The position numbers and the translations under genes are program-made. Shown piece by piece: positions 25,854 to 34,372 of a stretch of 64,000 nucleotides of DNA. Where the stretch lies: positions 381,263 to 445,262 of the forward strand of contig NZ_KB446648.1 of assembly GCF_000340375.1 (NCBI RefSeq). The letters run 5' to 3'. Origin of the DNA: Eggerthia catenaformis OT 569 = DSM 20559 (lineage in GTDB: Bacteria; Bacillota_I; Bacilli_A; Erysipelotrichales; Coprobacillaceae). Each line of letters starts with the position of its first letter. The stretch's first letter is position 1. The notes below the pieces were generated by a model. That model saw only the letters and a list, made by a program, of their open reading frames with translations. It was not told the DNA's origin and made no database searches.

Positions 25854-27176
25854 ATGAAGAAACTGCTGAAAATACAATTTATGATAATAAGCTTATTTAT
25901 AATAGGTCTGTTTATTTTATTGCTTTATTTACTGAATATCTATCATGCCGACAGGAATATGTATTTGCTGACTATTTTACTATTCTTTCTTTTTATCGGT
26001 CTTATTTCTTTTATGCATTATCTTTTATATCAGAAAATAAATGAAACAAAAGAAGAATCTCATTACAAAAAAACAGTTTTATCACAGGGAAGCCGTGATA
26101 TAAGAACGTTAATGAATAATATATTGAATTATTCAAGTCCTATTATGAGTCAGGATTATAATCCTAAAGAATTGAAAGAAGCACTGGCAAAGATTAATAG
26201 TTCTTCAGAAATTCTGATGAATCTGATTGATGACTTAATGGCAGTCTTTAATATTGGTAATAGAACACTTTCTTTAAGTGAAAGCGTAGAAACAATTCAT
26301 GACTGTATTTCATGGGCAACGGATATTATTGAACCACGGATGAAAGAACATCATCAGAAACTTGATTTGAAATATAGAAATATTGATAAATTCAGATATA
26401 TCTTAGTAAATAAAGCAAGATTACAGCAAGTTCTGACTAATATTTTAAATTATGCAAGCCGTTATTCTAAGGATGGAGGCTTAATTAAAATGAGAGTATC
26501 CGGTGAGGAGAAGAGTAATGGGATTGGTGTTGTTATTTCAATTAAGGATAATGGTAACGGCATCAGTGAAGAAGAGCTTTCTTCACTTTATAATAAGGAT
26601 TATCATAAGCCTTCTGATACAGCTCATTTTGAGCTGGGGCTGGCAATGTTGGGTACTATTGTAGATGAGATGAATGGTAAAATAGAGTGTCACAGCAAGC
26701 CGGGAGAGGGAACAGAGTTTATTCTTTCTTTTTATTGGGTTTATAGTGATCGTAGTAATGTTCCTGATACTTCTTTTGATTTTTCTGTTTTAAAGGGAAA
26801 GAATATTTTATTGGTTGAAGATGATTTAATGAATGCTGAAATTATTGAAGCTATTCTTTCTAAAAAAGGAATTACTATGGATTTAGCCAGTGATGGCAAA
26901 CAGGCTGTTTCTATTTTTACTCATGCGATGCCTCATACTTATGATGCAATTCTAATGGATTTAAGAATGCCGGTCATGGATGGCTTTGAAGCGACCAGAT
27001 CTATTAGAGAAGCGACTCATCCTGAGGCTTCAATTATTCCTATTATTGCAATGACTGCTGATGTTTTTGATGCCAGCAGTACAACCACAAAGGAAGCAGG
27101 TATGAATGGACATATTGTTAAGCCTATTAATCCTGATGATCTTTATATAGTACTTACCAATACAATTCATATTTAA
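25854..27176 (+). CDS. Hybrid histidine kinase-like protein lacking the phospho-acceptor His
   Basis: Membrane signalling protein of 440 residues. Two transmembrane helices (about 8-29 and 36-58) are joined by a very short loop, leaving almost no extracellular sensor. The dimerisation helix reads SRDIRTLMN at about 80-88, where active kinases have SHDIRTPMN; Arg81 (CGT 26094-26096) replaces His. The HATPase domain keeps the N-box, DNGNGIS and a degraded G2 box. A C-terminal receiver domain has the acidic pair EDD, Asp369 in LMDLRMP and Lys in KPIN. ATG 25854 follows GGGGTGGG. It is followed 15 bases later by a second hybrid kinase with an intact H-box. Confidence 0.87.
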   Translation: MKKLLKIQFMIISLFIIGLFILLLYLLNIYHADRNMYLLTILLFFLFIGLISFMHYLLYQKINETKEESHYKKTVLSQGSRDIRTLMNNILNYSSPIMSQDYNPKELKEALAKINSSSEILMNLIDDLMAVFNIGNRTLSLSESVETIHDCISWATDIIEPRMKEHHQKLDLKYRNIDKFRYILVNKARLQQVLTNILNYASRYSKDGGLIKMRVSGEEKSNGIGVVISIKDNGNGISEEELSSLYNKDYHKPSDTAHFELGLAMLGTIVDEMNGKIECHSKPGEGTEFILSFYWVYSDRSNVPDTSFDFSVLKGKNILLVEDDLMNAEIIEAILSKKGITMDLASDGKQAVSIFTHAMPHTYDAILMDLRMPVMDGFEATRSIREATHPEASIIPIIAMTADVFDASSTTTKEAGMNGHIVKPINPDDLYIVLTNTIHI

Positions 27177-27191
27177 TAAGGAGGGGATGAG

Positions 27192-29114
27192 ATGCTTACC
27201 GATTTTTCACTGATTCAGTCATTTTTAATCCCCTTAGCTATCTTTGAGAAAAAGACACATAAATTTATTTTAAAAGCTATTTCTCAGGGATTAAAAGAAC
27301 ATTTAAAAATAGAAGATGAGCGAGAAACTATTCATTTGTTTAACTCTCATCCGGAGAATTTTCTTTATTATGAAGATTTAGAAAGTATAGGTAATATTTA
27401 TCGCTTGATGGAGAATCAGAAAAATAAAGCGAGACATCTTATGGTAAGATTTAGAACTTCACCAAAAGATGATTATCACTGGTATTTTTTAGAGGGCTTT
27501 TTTACAGAAGGGTTACTATTTGTTTTTTTAAATAATATTGATTATCAGCATCACTTGTTGTCGGAAACACTGGATGATGCTCAGGAGGCTAAGGAATTAC
27601 TGGATGGTATTTTGGCTAATGCACAAACACCTATTTTCTGGAAAGATATGAATAGATGTTTTATTGGAGCCAATCAAGCTTTTCTGAATTATTTTAAGTT
27701 TGAGTCACTTGATTATATTCTAGGGAAAAAAGAAGAAGATCTCATTTGGCACAAATATCCTGAAAGGAATATCGAAGATGAAATCTCTATCTTAAAAAGC
27801 GGTAAGAATACACAGGAAAGGGATCAATGTCTTATTAATAATGAGTTAAGAGATATTAAAACTTTTAAATCACCTTTATATATTCATGGACAAATTAACG
27901 GTTTAGTGGGCAGTATTGTTGACATTACATCAGAAATACATGCTCAAAAAAAGATAGAAGACTTAAATAATGCTTTAGTAGATTCGTTAGATGTAAAGAC
28001 TAAAGCAGACAAGATAAAAAGTGATTTTATGGCTCAAATGAGTCATGATATGCGTACGCCTCTAACTACAATCATGGGATTAAGCGAACTGTCTTTAAAA
28101 GATGATATTGATGACTCAACCAGACAGACATTTCAAAAGATACAAAGTGCCGGTAAATATTTATTAGCTTTAATTAATGATTTATTGGAGGTTGAGAAAT
28201 TCCAGTCCGGTAAAATGGAGCTTTATAATAAGCGTATTGCTTATGATCATCTGATTCAGGGAATATTGGATATTATTGAACCCAATGCCAATCAAAGACA
28301 TCATATTTTTAAATATATTTCTCATAATAAAGAATATAAGTATGTGATTACAGATCAGCACTGGGTCAATCAAATTATTATTAATTTACTAAATAATTCT
28401 ATTAAGTATACACCTAAAGGGGGCATTATTACCTGGGAAGATTATTTCTTTATAGAAAATGATCAGCTTTATAATCAACACGTTATTAAAGATAATGGTA
28501 TTGGTATTTCTGAGGAATTTCAAAAACAGATGTATGAACCTTTTACTCAGGAAAGAACAAGACTTTCACGTTCTAAGACATCAACAGGGTTAGGACTGAA
28601 TATTGTTAAGAATGCAGTAGAGATGTTTGGCGGTAAAATTGAATGTCAATCACATATCTCACAGGGAACTTCATTTATTATTACTTTGCCGATGACTGCT
28701 TCTAATGAAGCAATTAAAAAAACGAAATCAAAGAATATCAGTACGGATATTCTTAAAGGTCTTCATATTCTTATTGTCGAAGATGTAGAAATTAATGGAG
28801 CTATTATTAGAAGTATTTTAAGCAAATATGGAGCAACATCTGATAGTGCCTTAAATGGACAGGAAGCAGTAGATTTTCATATTCATAATAATTATGATGT
28901 TATTTTAATGGATTTAAGAATGCCGGTTATGGATGGTTTTGAAGCAGCGAGAAAAATTAGAGAAATAGATCAGGAAATTCCTATTATTGCATTATCTGCT
29001 AATGCTTATGAAGATGATAAAAAGAAAGCTTTACAGGCAGGTATGAATGATCATATTGAAAAGCCTATTAATCAGAAACAGCTGATTCAGACAATTATTC
29101 AATATATTTTTTAA
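27192..29114 (+). CDS. PAS-containing hybrid histidine kinase
   Basis: Soluble hybrid kinase of 640 residues. The N-terminal 130 residues are unassigned. A PAS domain is at about 140-250 (TPIFWKDMNRCFIGANQAF). HisKA has His285 in MSHDMRTPLT. The HATPase has the N-box NLLNNSIKY, DNGIGIS and TGLGLNIV. A C-terminal receiver holds Asp574 in LMDLRMPVMDG. It has no membrane segment, so it probably acts with the membrane protein encoded just upstream (15-base gap, GGAGGGG ribosome site). No DNA-binding response regulator or HPt gene is adjacent, so the output is unknown. Confidence 0.92.
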   Translation: MLTDFSLIQSFLIPLAIFEKKTHKFILKAISQGLKEHLKIEDERETIHLFNSHPENFLYYEDLESIGNIYRLMENQKNKARHLMVRFRTSPKDDYHWYFLEGFFTEGLLFVFLNNIDYQHHLLSETLDDAQEAKELLDGILANAQTPIFWKDMNRCFIGANQAFLNYFKFESLDYILGKKEEDLIWHKYPERNIEDEISILKSGKNTQERDQCLINNELRDIKTFKSPLYIHGQINGLVGSIVDITSEIHAQKKIEDLNNALVDSLDVKTKADKIKSDFMAQMSHDMRTPLTTIMGLSELSLKDDIDDSTRQTFQKIQSAGKYLLALINDLLEVEKFQSGKMELYNKRIAYDHLIQGILDIIEPNANQRHHIFKYISHNKEYKYVITDQHWVNQIIINLLNNSIKYTPKGGIITWEDYFFIENDQLYNQHVIKDNGIGISEEFQKQMYEPFTQERTRLSRSKTSTGLGLNIVKNAVEMFGGKIECQSHISQGTSFIITLPMTASNEAIKKTKSKNISTDILKGLHILIVEDVEINGAIIRSILSKYGATSDSALNGQEAVDFHIHNNYDVILMDLRMPVMDGFEAARKIREIDQEIPIIALSANAYEDDKKKALQAGMNDHIEKPINQKQLIQTIIQYIF

Positions 29115-29115
29115 C

Positions 29116-29150
29116 ACTTAATCTACTAATGTAGATTAAGTATCTTTTTT
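29116..29150 (+). terminator. Terminator of the kinase operon
   Basis: Stem ACTTAATCTAC (29116-29126), TAAT loop, GTAGATTAAGT (29131-29141), then T's. Confidence 0.9.
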
Positions 29151-29196
29151 ATTTTGATAAGACTGCTTGTAATATAGGAATAGATAGGAGAGTAAG

Positions 29197-30127
29197 ATGA
29201 AAAGGATTTTTATTGTATTTGTGTTATTATTATTCGGTTGTCAGAGTGTAAAAAAGATGGTATTCAGTTAAAGTCAGTTATTGAAACAAAAGATATTCCT
29301 GATAAATATGTTGAAAGAATAACTAAGCAGGGCAGTATTGAAGAATTAAGTTATAAGACATATCTAAGAAGACAGAAAAAAACTGTTTAAAAAAAGCAAT
29401 GGTTTATTTGCCTTATGGCTATCGTCCGGATAAGAAATATAAAATTATGTATTTGTTTCATGGCTATGGAGGCAATGAAAATACTTATTTAGGAACGATA
29501 AATCAGCCTAGAGATTTTAAATATATATTAGATTATATGAATGAAGATATGATTGTGGTTACACCGACAATTACTTTTAATCGTAAAAATAGTGAAAACA
29601 GTATTCAGGATTTTACAGATGAAATACTGAATGATCTAATACCCGCAGCAAAATCAAAATATAAAACATATGCTTTAGATGTTAAAAAAGAGGAACTGAT
29701 TAAGTCAAGGGAGTATAGGATATTTGCAGGATATTCATTAGGAGGATTACAGGTATGGTGATTGTTTTCAAAAGGATTAGAATATGCAAAATACTATTTA
29801 CCAATGAGCTGTTCAATGTATCTTTTAATTGCTAAAACGGATAAGACATTAGCTAAAAAAACAAGTCAGGAAATTATTGATAAAATTAAGAGTCTTCATT
29901 ATCACAAGGAAGATTATAAGATATATGTATCAACAGGAAGTAATGATTATATGGGACCACAGACAAAAAATCAGGCGGAAACGCTTGCTTTACATTATCA
30001 TTATTTTGACAGACATAATCTTTCTTATCATCAGTGGCAGGGAAGGCATCATGGTTTTAGGCAGTCATATCCTTATCTTTATTATGGAATACGCTCATTT
30101 TACTGGTGTGCTTGTTTTCATGAATGA
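29197..30127 (+). pseudogene. Broken lipoprotein esterase (alpha/beta hydrolase of the feruloyl-esterase type)
   Basis: ATG 29197 opens with a signal peptide and lipobox LFGC. A frameshift follows within 20 codons, and another shift lies near 29390. From 29399 the frame reads YLPYGYRPDKKYKIMYLFHGYGG and later AGYSLGGLQVW with the catalytic Ser, characteristic of esterase-D/feruloyl-esterase proteins. TGA at 29759-29761 then interrupts a W-W/L-F context typical of the family, after which the same frame continues to 30127. At least three lesions make it a pseudogene. The ancestral protein was a surface-anchored esterase, possibly acting on plant cell-wall esters. Confidence 0.85.
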
Positions 30128-30163
30128 ATTTAGGTAAAATACTGATGAGGGGAGTTAATAGAG

Positions 30164-31444
30164 ATGAAATCATATAAAGAAATGAATAGAGAAGAGTTAT
30201 TAAATGAGTTAGATCTGATAAAAGAACAGTATCAGAAATATACTGATATGCATTTATCATTGAATATGGCAAGAGGAAAGCCTTCACAGGAACAGTTGGA
30301 TCTATCTAATGATATGCTGGATATTTTAAACAGTCATAGTCATTTATATAGTTTAGATAATACAGATTGCCGTAATTACGGTGTACTGGATGGGCTATCA
30401 GAAGCCAAAGCTTTAATGGCTGATATGATGGAAGTTCATGCAGATCAGATTATTATTTATGGTAATTCATCTTTAAATGTGATGTATGATACGATTGCAA
30501 GAGGATATATTTTTGGAGTAGGCGGCAATCTTCCTTTTTCTAAGCAAGAGAAAATCAAATGGTTATGTCCTGCTCCCGGATATGATAGACATTTTGGCAT
30601 TACTGAAAGCTTTGGGTTTGAATTGATTACCATTCCTATGACTTCTAAGGGACCTGATATGGATATAATAGAAAAAATGGTAAGTGAAGATGAAAGTATT
30701 AAGGGAATCTGGTGTGTCCCTAAATTCTCTAATCCGGAAGGAATAGTCTATAGTGATGAAACAGTAAGAAGAATGGCTTCATTAAAACCAAAAGCAAAAG
30801 ATTTCAGAATTTACTGGGACAATGCTTATTGTCAGCATTATCTTTATGATGAAGAAGTAAAAATCTTGAATATTCTTGATGAGTGTGAAAAAGCAGGGAA
30901 TCCTGATATGGTGTATATGTTTGCTTCTACCAGCAAGATTACTTTTCCCGGTGCAGGTATATCTGCATTAGCATCATCTTTAAATAATAAGGAAGAGATA
31001 CTCTCTTATATGACACATCAGACAATTGGTCATGATAAGCTTAATCAGTTAAGGCATGTTTTATTCTTAAAGGATATTAAAGGAATAAAGACACATATGA
31101 AAAAGCATGCAGCTATTATCAGACCTAAGTTTGAAGCGGTAGATATAATTTTAAAAGAAGAGCTTGATGGATTAGAGATAGGGTCATGGAATTTTCCTAA
31201 AGGGGGATATTTTATTAGCTTTGATAGTTTAGAGGGGTGTGCTTCAAAGATTGTTTTAAAAGCAAAAGAAGCAGGTGTTATAATGACAAATGCCGGTGCT
31301 ACTTATCCATATGGCCAAGATCCTAAAGATAGAAATATTAGAATTGCTCCAACTCTTCCGCCATTAAAAGAATTAAAAACTGCGACTAAGCTTTTTACTA
31401 TCTGTGTTAGATTAGTAAGCTTAGAGAAACTGCTTAATAATTAA
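30164..31444 (+). CDS. Class I aminotransferase of the AspT (subgroup Ic) type
   Basis: PLP-dependent transaminase of 426 residues. It resembles the subgroup Ic aspartate aminotransferase of Corynebacterium throughout: LNMARGKPSQEQLD (about residue 33), DCRNYGVLDG, CPAPGYDRHFGI (about 144), the PLP-binding Asp/Tyr in YWDNAYCQHY (about 223) and the Schiff-base Lys in STSKITFPGAG (about 258-268). The expected reaction is aspartate plus 2-oxoglutarate to oxaloacetate plus glutamate. It lies downstream of the broken esterase with its own GGGGAG site. It is the only aminotransferase in the window, but the family is not HisC. Confidence 0.88.
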   Translation: MKSYKEMNREELLNELDLIKEQYQKYTDMHLSLNMARGKPSQEQLDLSNDMLDILNSHSHLYSLDNTDCRNYGVLDGLSEAKALMADMMEVHADQIIIYGNSSLNVMYDTIARGYIFGVGGNLPFSKQEKIKWLCPAPGYDRHFGITESFGFELITIPMTSKGPDMDIIEKMVSEDESIKGIWCVPKFSNPEGIVYSDETVRRMASLKPKAKDFRIYWDNAYCQHYLYDEEVKILNILDECEKAGNPDMVYMFASTSKITFPGAGISALASSLNNKEEILSYMTHQTIGHDKLNQLRHVLFLKDIKGIKTHMKKHAAIIRPKFEAVDIILKEELDGLEIGSWNFPKGGYFISFDSLEGCASKIVLKAKEAGVIMTNAGATYPYGQDPKDRNIRIAPTLPPLKELKTATKLFTICVRLVSLEKLLNN

Positions 31445-31454
31445 AAGAATAATC

Positions 31455-31481
31455 AAAGAAACTGATCTCAGTTTCTTTTTT
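31455..31481 (+). terminator. Terminator after the aminotransferase
   Basis: GAAACTGA and TCAGTTTC form the stem (31458-31475), with T's to 31481. Confidence 0.85.
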
Positions 31482-31547
31482 ATGTGAATAAGACAAACTT
31501 AAGAAAAAATTAAGAAATAAATATTTTGATGATTTAATGCAATAAAT

Positions 31548-31575
31548 TTGACATTTAAAAAAAATATGTTATAGT
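31548..31575 (+). promoter_or_regulatory. Promoter of the cell-wall hydrolase gene
   Basis: TTGACA (31548-31553), a 16-base spacer and TATAGT (31570-31575). Confidence 0.6.
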
Positions 31576-31638
31576 GTAGCAGTCAAATAATTTGTTTATT
31601 ACATAAATTTGATAAATTTACAGAAAAGGAGCATATGA

Positions 31639-32328
31639 ATGATACTTAAATGAAAGAAACTTGCAGGGGTTATGGCAATGTTCCTTGTTGTGTCAAGTCA
31701 TCAACCATTGCCGGTACGTGCAGAGGAAAAAATCAATCCTATAGTAATACAAAGACCTCAGTTATCGTTATCTAATCTAATGGAAGAAACGGAAAAAGTA
31801 ACTGATAATCAGATAGAAATTATTAAACAGCAAGAAGCTGAATTAAAGAAGAAACAAGAAGAAAAAAGAAAACAAGAGGAAGCAAAGAGAAGACAGGAAG
31901 AGGAAAGAAAAAAAGCTGAAACGGCTCGTAAAAGAACACAGAGCTATTCGCCATTATCTTCTTCATCGTATTATTCAATAAGTGAAAGTGATGCTGTCTT
32001 ATTACAGAAATTAATGCTTTCTGAAGCAGGTAATCAGGGCGTTAAAGGAATGGCTTTAGTAGGTCAGGTTGTTCTTAATAGAGCAAAGAGAAAACATTGG
32101 AGCATAAGAAGTGTTATTTATGAACCCGGTCAGTTCTCAGTTGTTAAGAATGGTGCTTTAAGCAGAAGGGTACCTAATGGTTCTTCAAAACAGGCTTTAA
32201 ACCAGATATTAAGAGGAGCATATAAGAACTTTAATGCTTATTATTTTATTGAGAGTTCTTCTTACCGCGGCTGGTTTAAATCTTTATCAGTCGTAGAAAA
32301 ATATAATTCACATATATTTTTAAGATAA
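31639..32328 (+). CDS. SleB-type cell-wall hydrolase with an in-frame TGA in its signal peptide
   Basis: Secreted peptidoglycan hydrolase of the Hydrolase_2/SleB family. After the signal peptide (cleavage near VRA-EE), residues about 50-90 form a Lys/Glu/Gln-rich coiled coil, then a Ser/Tyr linker. The catalytic domain (about 125-218) has LMLSEAGNQGVKGMALVGQVVLNR, with the catalytic Glu in LSEAG, and ending YNSHIFLR. AAAAGGAG (31624-31631) is ideally placed for ATG 31639, but the fifth codon is TGA (31651-31653). From ATG 31672 the frame is open for 218 residues, but that start lacks a ribosome site and the charged N-terminus of the signal. It is either a nonsense-mutated gene or one started at 31672. 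Confidence 0.72.
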
Positions 32329-32335
32329 AGCATGC

Positions 32336-32363
32336 ATGACTTCTGAAAAGAAGTCATTTTTTT
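32336..32363 (+). terminator. Terminator after the cell-wall hydrolase
   Basis: Stem ATGACTTCT (32336-32344) with AGAAGTCAT (32349-32357), then T's. Confidence 0.9.
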
Positions 32364-32373
32364 ATGTTTTCAC

Positions 32374-32401
32374 TTGAAAGCGATTACAGATATGTTATAA
32401 T
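32374..32401 (+). promoter_or_regulatory. Promoter overlapped by a perfect cre site
   Basis: TTGAAA (32374-32379), a 16-base spacer and TATAAT (32396-32401). TGAAAGCGATTACA (32375-32388) matches all 14 positions of the cre consensus TGWAANCGNTNWCA and covers the -35 region, so CcpA would be expected to repress this transcript. Confidence 0.75.
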
Positions 32402-32421
32402 AGAGATGAAGAAAGGGGGAT

Positions 32422-32484
32422 ATGATCATAGAAGCAGAAAGCGTGTTTAAGAAAAAGGTGCTTTATCTTAATGAATTACTATAA
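32422..32484 (+). CDS. Possible 20-codon leader ORF before the VanZ-like gene
   Basis: MIIEAESVFKKKVLYLNELL, preceded by AAAGGGGGAT. It starts about 20 bases after the promoter and lies before alternative hairpins. There is no enrichment for a single amino acid that would identify the signal. It may be a short regulatory uORF or chance. Confidence 0.4.
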   Translation: MIIEAESVFKKKVLYLNELL

Positions 32485-32494
32485 ATCTATATAC

Positions 32495-32587
32495 ACAAGA
32501 TAGGATCATAAATCTTATTTATTCACATATATTTAAAGATCTTGTTTATAGAAGAGTAGTAAGGATTTTGGATAAGGCATCTTTTTT
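32495..32587 (+). promoter_or_regulatory. Possible attenuator in the leader of the VanZ-like gene
   Basis: ACAAGAT (32495-32501) can pair with ATCTTGT (32539-32545). The overlapping AAAGAT (32535-32540) can instead pair with ATCTTT (32579-32584), followed by T's. These are mutually exclusive antiterminator and terminator arms. It resembles no riboswitch class that I recognise. The terminator stem is short with a 38-base loop, so the call is tentative. Confidence 0.4.
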
Positions 32588-32637
32588 ATTTTATTCATTT
32601 GATTTTCCTGATAGAATATAAAGAGAAGGAGGGAATT

Positions 32638-33279
32638 ATGAAAGATAAAATAAAATATATATTTTTAATAGCTGCCTGTGCTTCTTTTGTTTTAGAAATT
32701 TATGATATTATTTCACAGGACTTCGCTTTTTCCATTAGTATTACTGTTCTTCTCCTTGTAACACAGGTTACTTCACTGCTTATATTTACATACCTTCATA
32801 CCAGCAAAGTAAAGAATGTAAAGAAGTTTGTTGATATTATACAGATTGTACTATGCTTGGTATATTTTATTAATTTATGTTATGAACTATTTATAAATCC
32901 GGCATTTAGAACTTCAACAATGCCTTATAAAGTTAATATTATACCTTTTCATACGATTAAGTTATTTATTAATTCTGTAAATACTCTTTCTTTAAGTGCA
33001 ATTGTATTAAATTTAGCAGGTAATATTATCTTATTTATACCTTTAGGGTATTTTCTTTATATATTTTTTGAACGATGTCGTCATTTTCTTTTTTATCTAT
33101 ATGTCACACTGGTAGTTATTATGAGTGTAGAGCTGATTCAGGTTTATTTCGGGATAGGTACGGGTGATATAGATGATATTATTTTAAATATGACAGGTGT
33201 TATTATCTTCTTTATTTTTACTAAGTTTCCTCTATTTAAAAAATATCTGGAGAAGATGTCTATAGACTTTAAAAAATAA
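32638..33279 (+). CDS. VanZ-family membrane protein
   Basis: Integral membrane protein of 213 residues with about six hydrophobic segments. The VanZ signature is clear: VNIIPFHTI (about residue 101), LNLAGNIILFIPLGYF (about 123-138), SVELIQVYFGIGTGDIDDIILNMTG (about 161-185). VanZ proteins are linked to low-level teicoplanin or lipoglycopeptide resistance, but chromosomal homologues are mostly uncharacterised. GGAGGG precedes ATG 32638. It has a 240-base leader under a cre-overlapped promoter. Confidence 0.88.
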   Translation: MKDKIKYIFLIAACASFVLEIYDIISQDFAFSISITVLLLVTQVTSLLIFTYLHTSKVKNVKKFVDIIQIVLCLVYFINLCYELFINPAFRTSTMPYKVNIIPFHTIKLFINSVNTLSLSAIVLNLAGNIILFIPLGYFLYIFFERCRHFLFYLYVTLVVIMSVELIQVYFGIGTGDIDDIILNMTGVIIFFIFTKFPLFKKYLEKMSIDFKK

Positions 33280-33280
33280 G

Positions 33281-33313
33281 AAAAGTGACCGGAATTTAAT
33301 TTCGGTCACTTTT
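33281..33313. terminator. Bidirectional terminator between the VanZ-like gene and nrdB
   Basis: AAAAGTGACCG (33281-33291) pairs with CGGTCACTTTT (33303-33313). A and T runs flank both sides of a convergent gene pair. Confidence 0.88.
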
Positions 33314-34358
33314 ATAAATCATCTTCAATAGCACTGCTTTTAGCATAAGCGGTAGATTTTGCTTCAAAGAAGTCAGTTTTTACCATATTTGCATTAGAAT
33401 ACTGAGAAACCCAGTGCATAGATTCAGGTTCTTTTTCATAGCCTTCATACAAGATGCCTAAGCCAATAGATTTAAACCTTAGATTACCTAGGTATTTGAT
33501 ATAGTCTTCTACCATCCGGTGATTAAGACCGGGAATCTGATCACCGATTACATATTGTCCCCATTCTATTTCTTGTTTAACACCTTCTCTAATCATATCA
33601 GCTATCATTTCTTTATTTTTATCTGTAAAAAGATCCGGTTCTTCATTTTGAAGAATCATCAGTATCTCTCTAAATAGCCATAGATGCGTATTTTCATCTC
33701 TATTAATATATCTGATTTCTTGAACGCTGCCAGGCATTTTTCCATTTCTGCCTAAATTATAGAAGAACATGAATCCTGAATAGAAGTAGATACCTTCCAG
33801 TATATAATTAGCAACACATACTTTTAAAAAACTTATTTTATTTTCGTTTTTAATAAATTCATTATAGAGATTGCCAATGAACTGATTTCTTTTTAGTAAA
33901 TGTTGATCTGTTTTCCACTGATAGAGAATATTATTTCTTTCAGTAGGATTACAGATAGTATCTAGCATATAGCTATAGCTTTGAGAATGAATACATTCCT
34001 GAAAAGTCTGGATAGAAAGACAAAGATTAATCTCATTAGCAGTAACATACTGATTAATATTAGGAAGATTAGCTGACTGGAGAGAATCCAGATAAACTAA
34101 AAAGCTTAATATTTTATCATAAGCCATGCGTTCAGCATGACTTAGTTTTTGATAATCATTTTTATCTTTATCCATATTAATTTCTTCCGGAATCCAGAAA
34201 TTATTCATTGCCTGACGATACCAGTCTGAAACCCATGTATACTTCATATTATTAAAATCATTAATATTAGTTGTATTAAAATTAATAAGATGTTTATGCC
34301 TGATATCAGTATCACCTTCAGGATTAAATAAAGGTTTTCTTTTTAATGTATTAGTCAT
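33312..34358 (-). CDS. nrdB: Class I ribonucleoside-diphosphate reductase beta subunit
   Basis: Small radical-carrying subunit of aerobic ribonucleotide reductase, 348 residues. Dimetal ligands are in place: Asp in YLDSLQ (about 90), Glu and His in QECIH (about 119-123), Glu in LEGIYFY (about 186) and Glu/His in RDENTH (about 220-225). The radical Tyr is in IHSQSYSY (about 127). All canonical residues for a tyrosyl-radical class I enzyme are present. No nrdI or nrdH gene is adjacent, which argues against the Mn-dependent Ib type. It follows nrdA by 14 bases. Confidence 0.93.
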   Translation of the reverse strand: MTNTLKRKPLFNPEGDTDIRHKHLINFNTTNINDFNNMKYTWVSDWYRQAMNNFWIPEEINMDKDKNDYQKLSHAERMAYDKILSFLVYLDSLQSANLPNINQYVTANEINLCLSIQTFQECIHSQSYSYMLDTICNPTERNNILYQWKTDQHLLKRNQFIGNLYNEFIKNENKISFLKVCVANYILEGIYFYSGFMFFYNLGRNGKMPGSVQEIRYINRDENTHLWLFREILMILQNEEPDLFTDKNKEMIADMIREGVKQEIEWGQYVIGDQIPGLNHRMVEDYIKYLGNLRFKSIGLGILYEGYEKEPESMHWVSQYSNANMVKTDFFEAKSTAYAKSSAIEDDL

Positions 34359-34372
34359 ATTTATTAATCTCC

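Noticed and set aside
29877-30137. An 86-codon alternative frame in the broken esterase region.
   Set aside because: The conserved esterase residues lie in the other frame; this one is a shadow.
29759-31653. Two TGA codons at apparently sense positions (29759 and 31651), suggesting UGA recoded as Trp as in Mollicutes.
   Set aside because: hisB, hisA, glgD and other intact genes end in TGA with correct downstream spacing. The tRNA-Trp has anticodon CCA, and the esterase gene has further frameshifts. Local decay explains the codons better.
31850-31930. Lys/Glu/Gln-rich repeat in the cell-wall hydrolase as a nucleotide repeat array.
   Set aside because: It is coiled-coil coding sequence with irregular codons, not a tandem DNA repeat or CRISPR.
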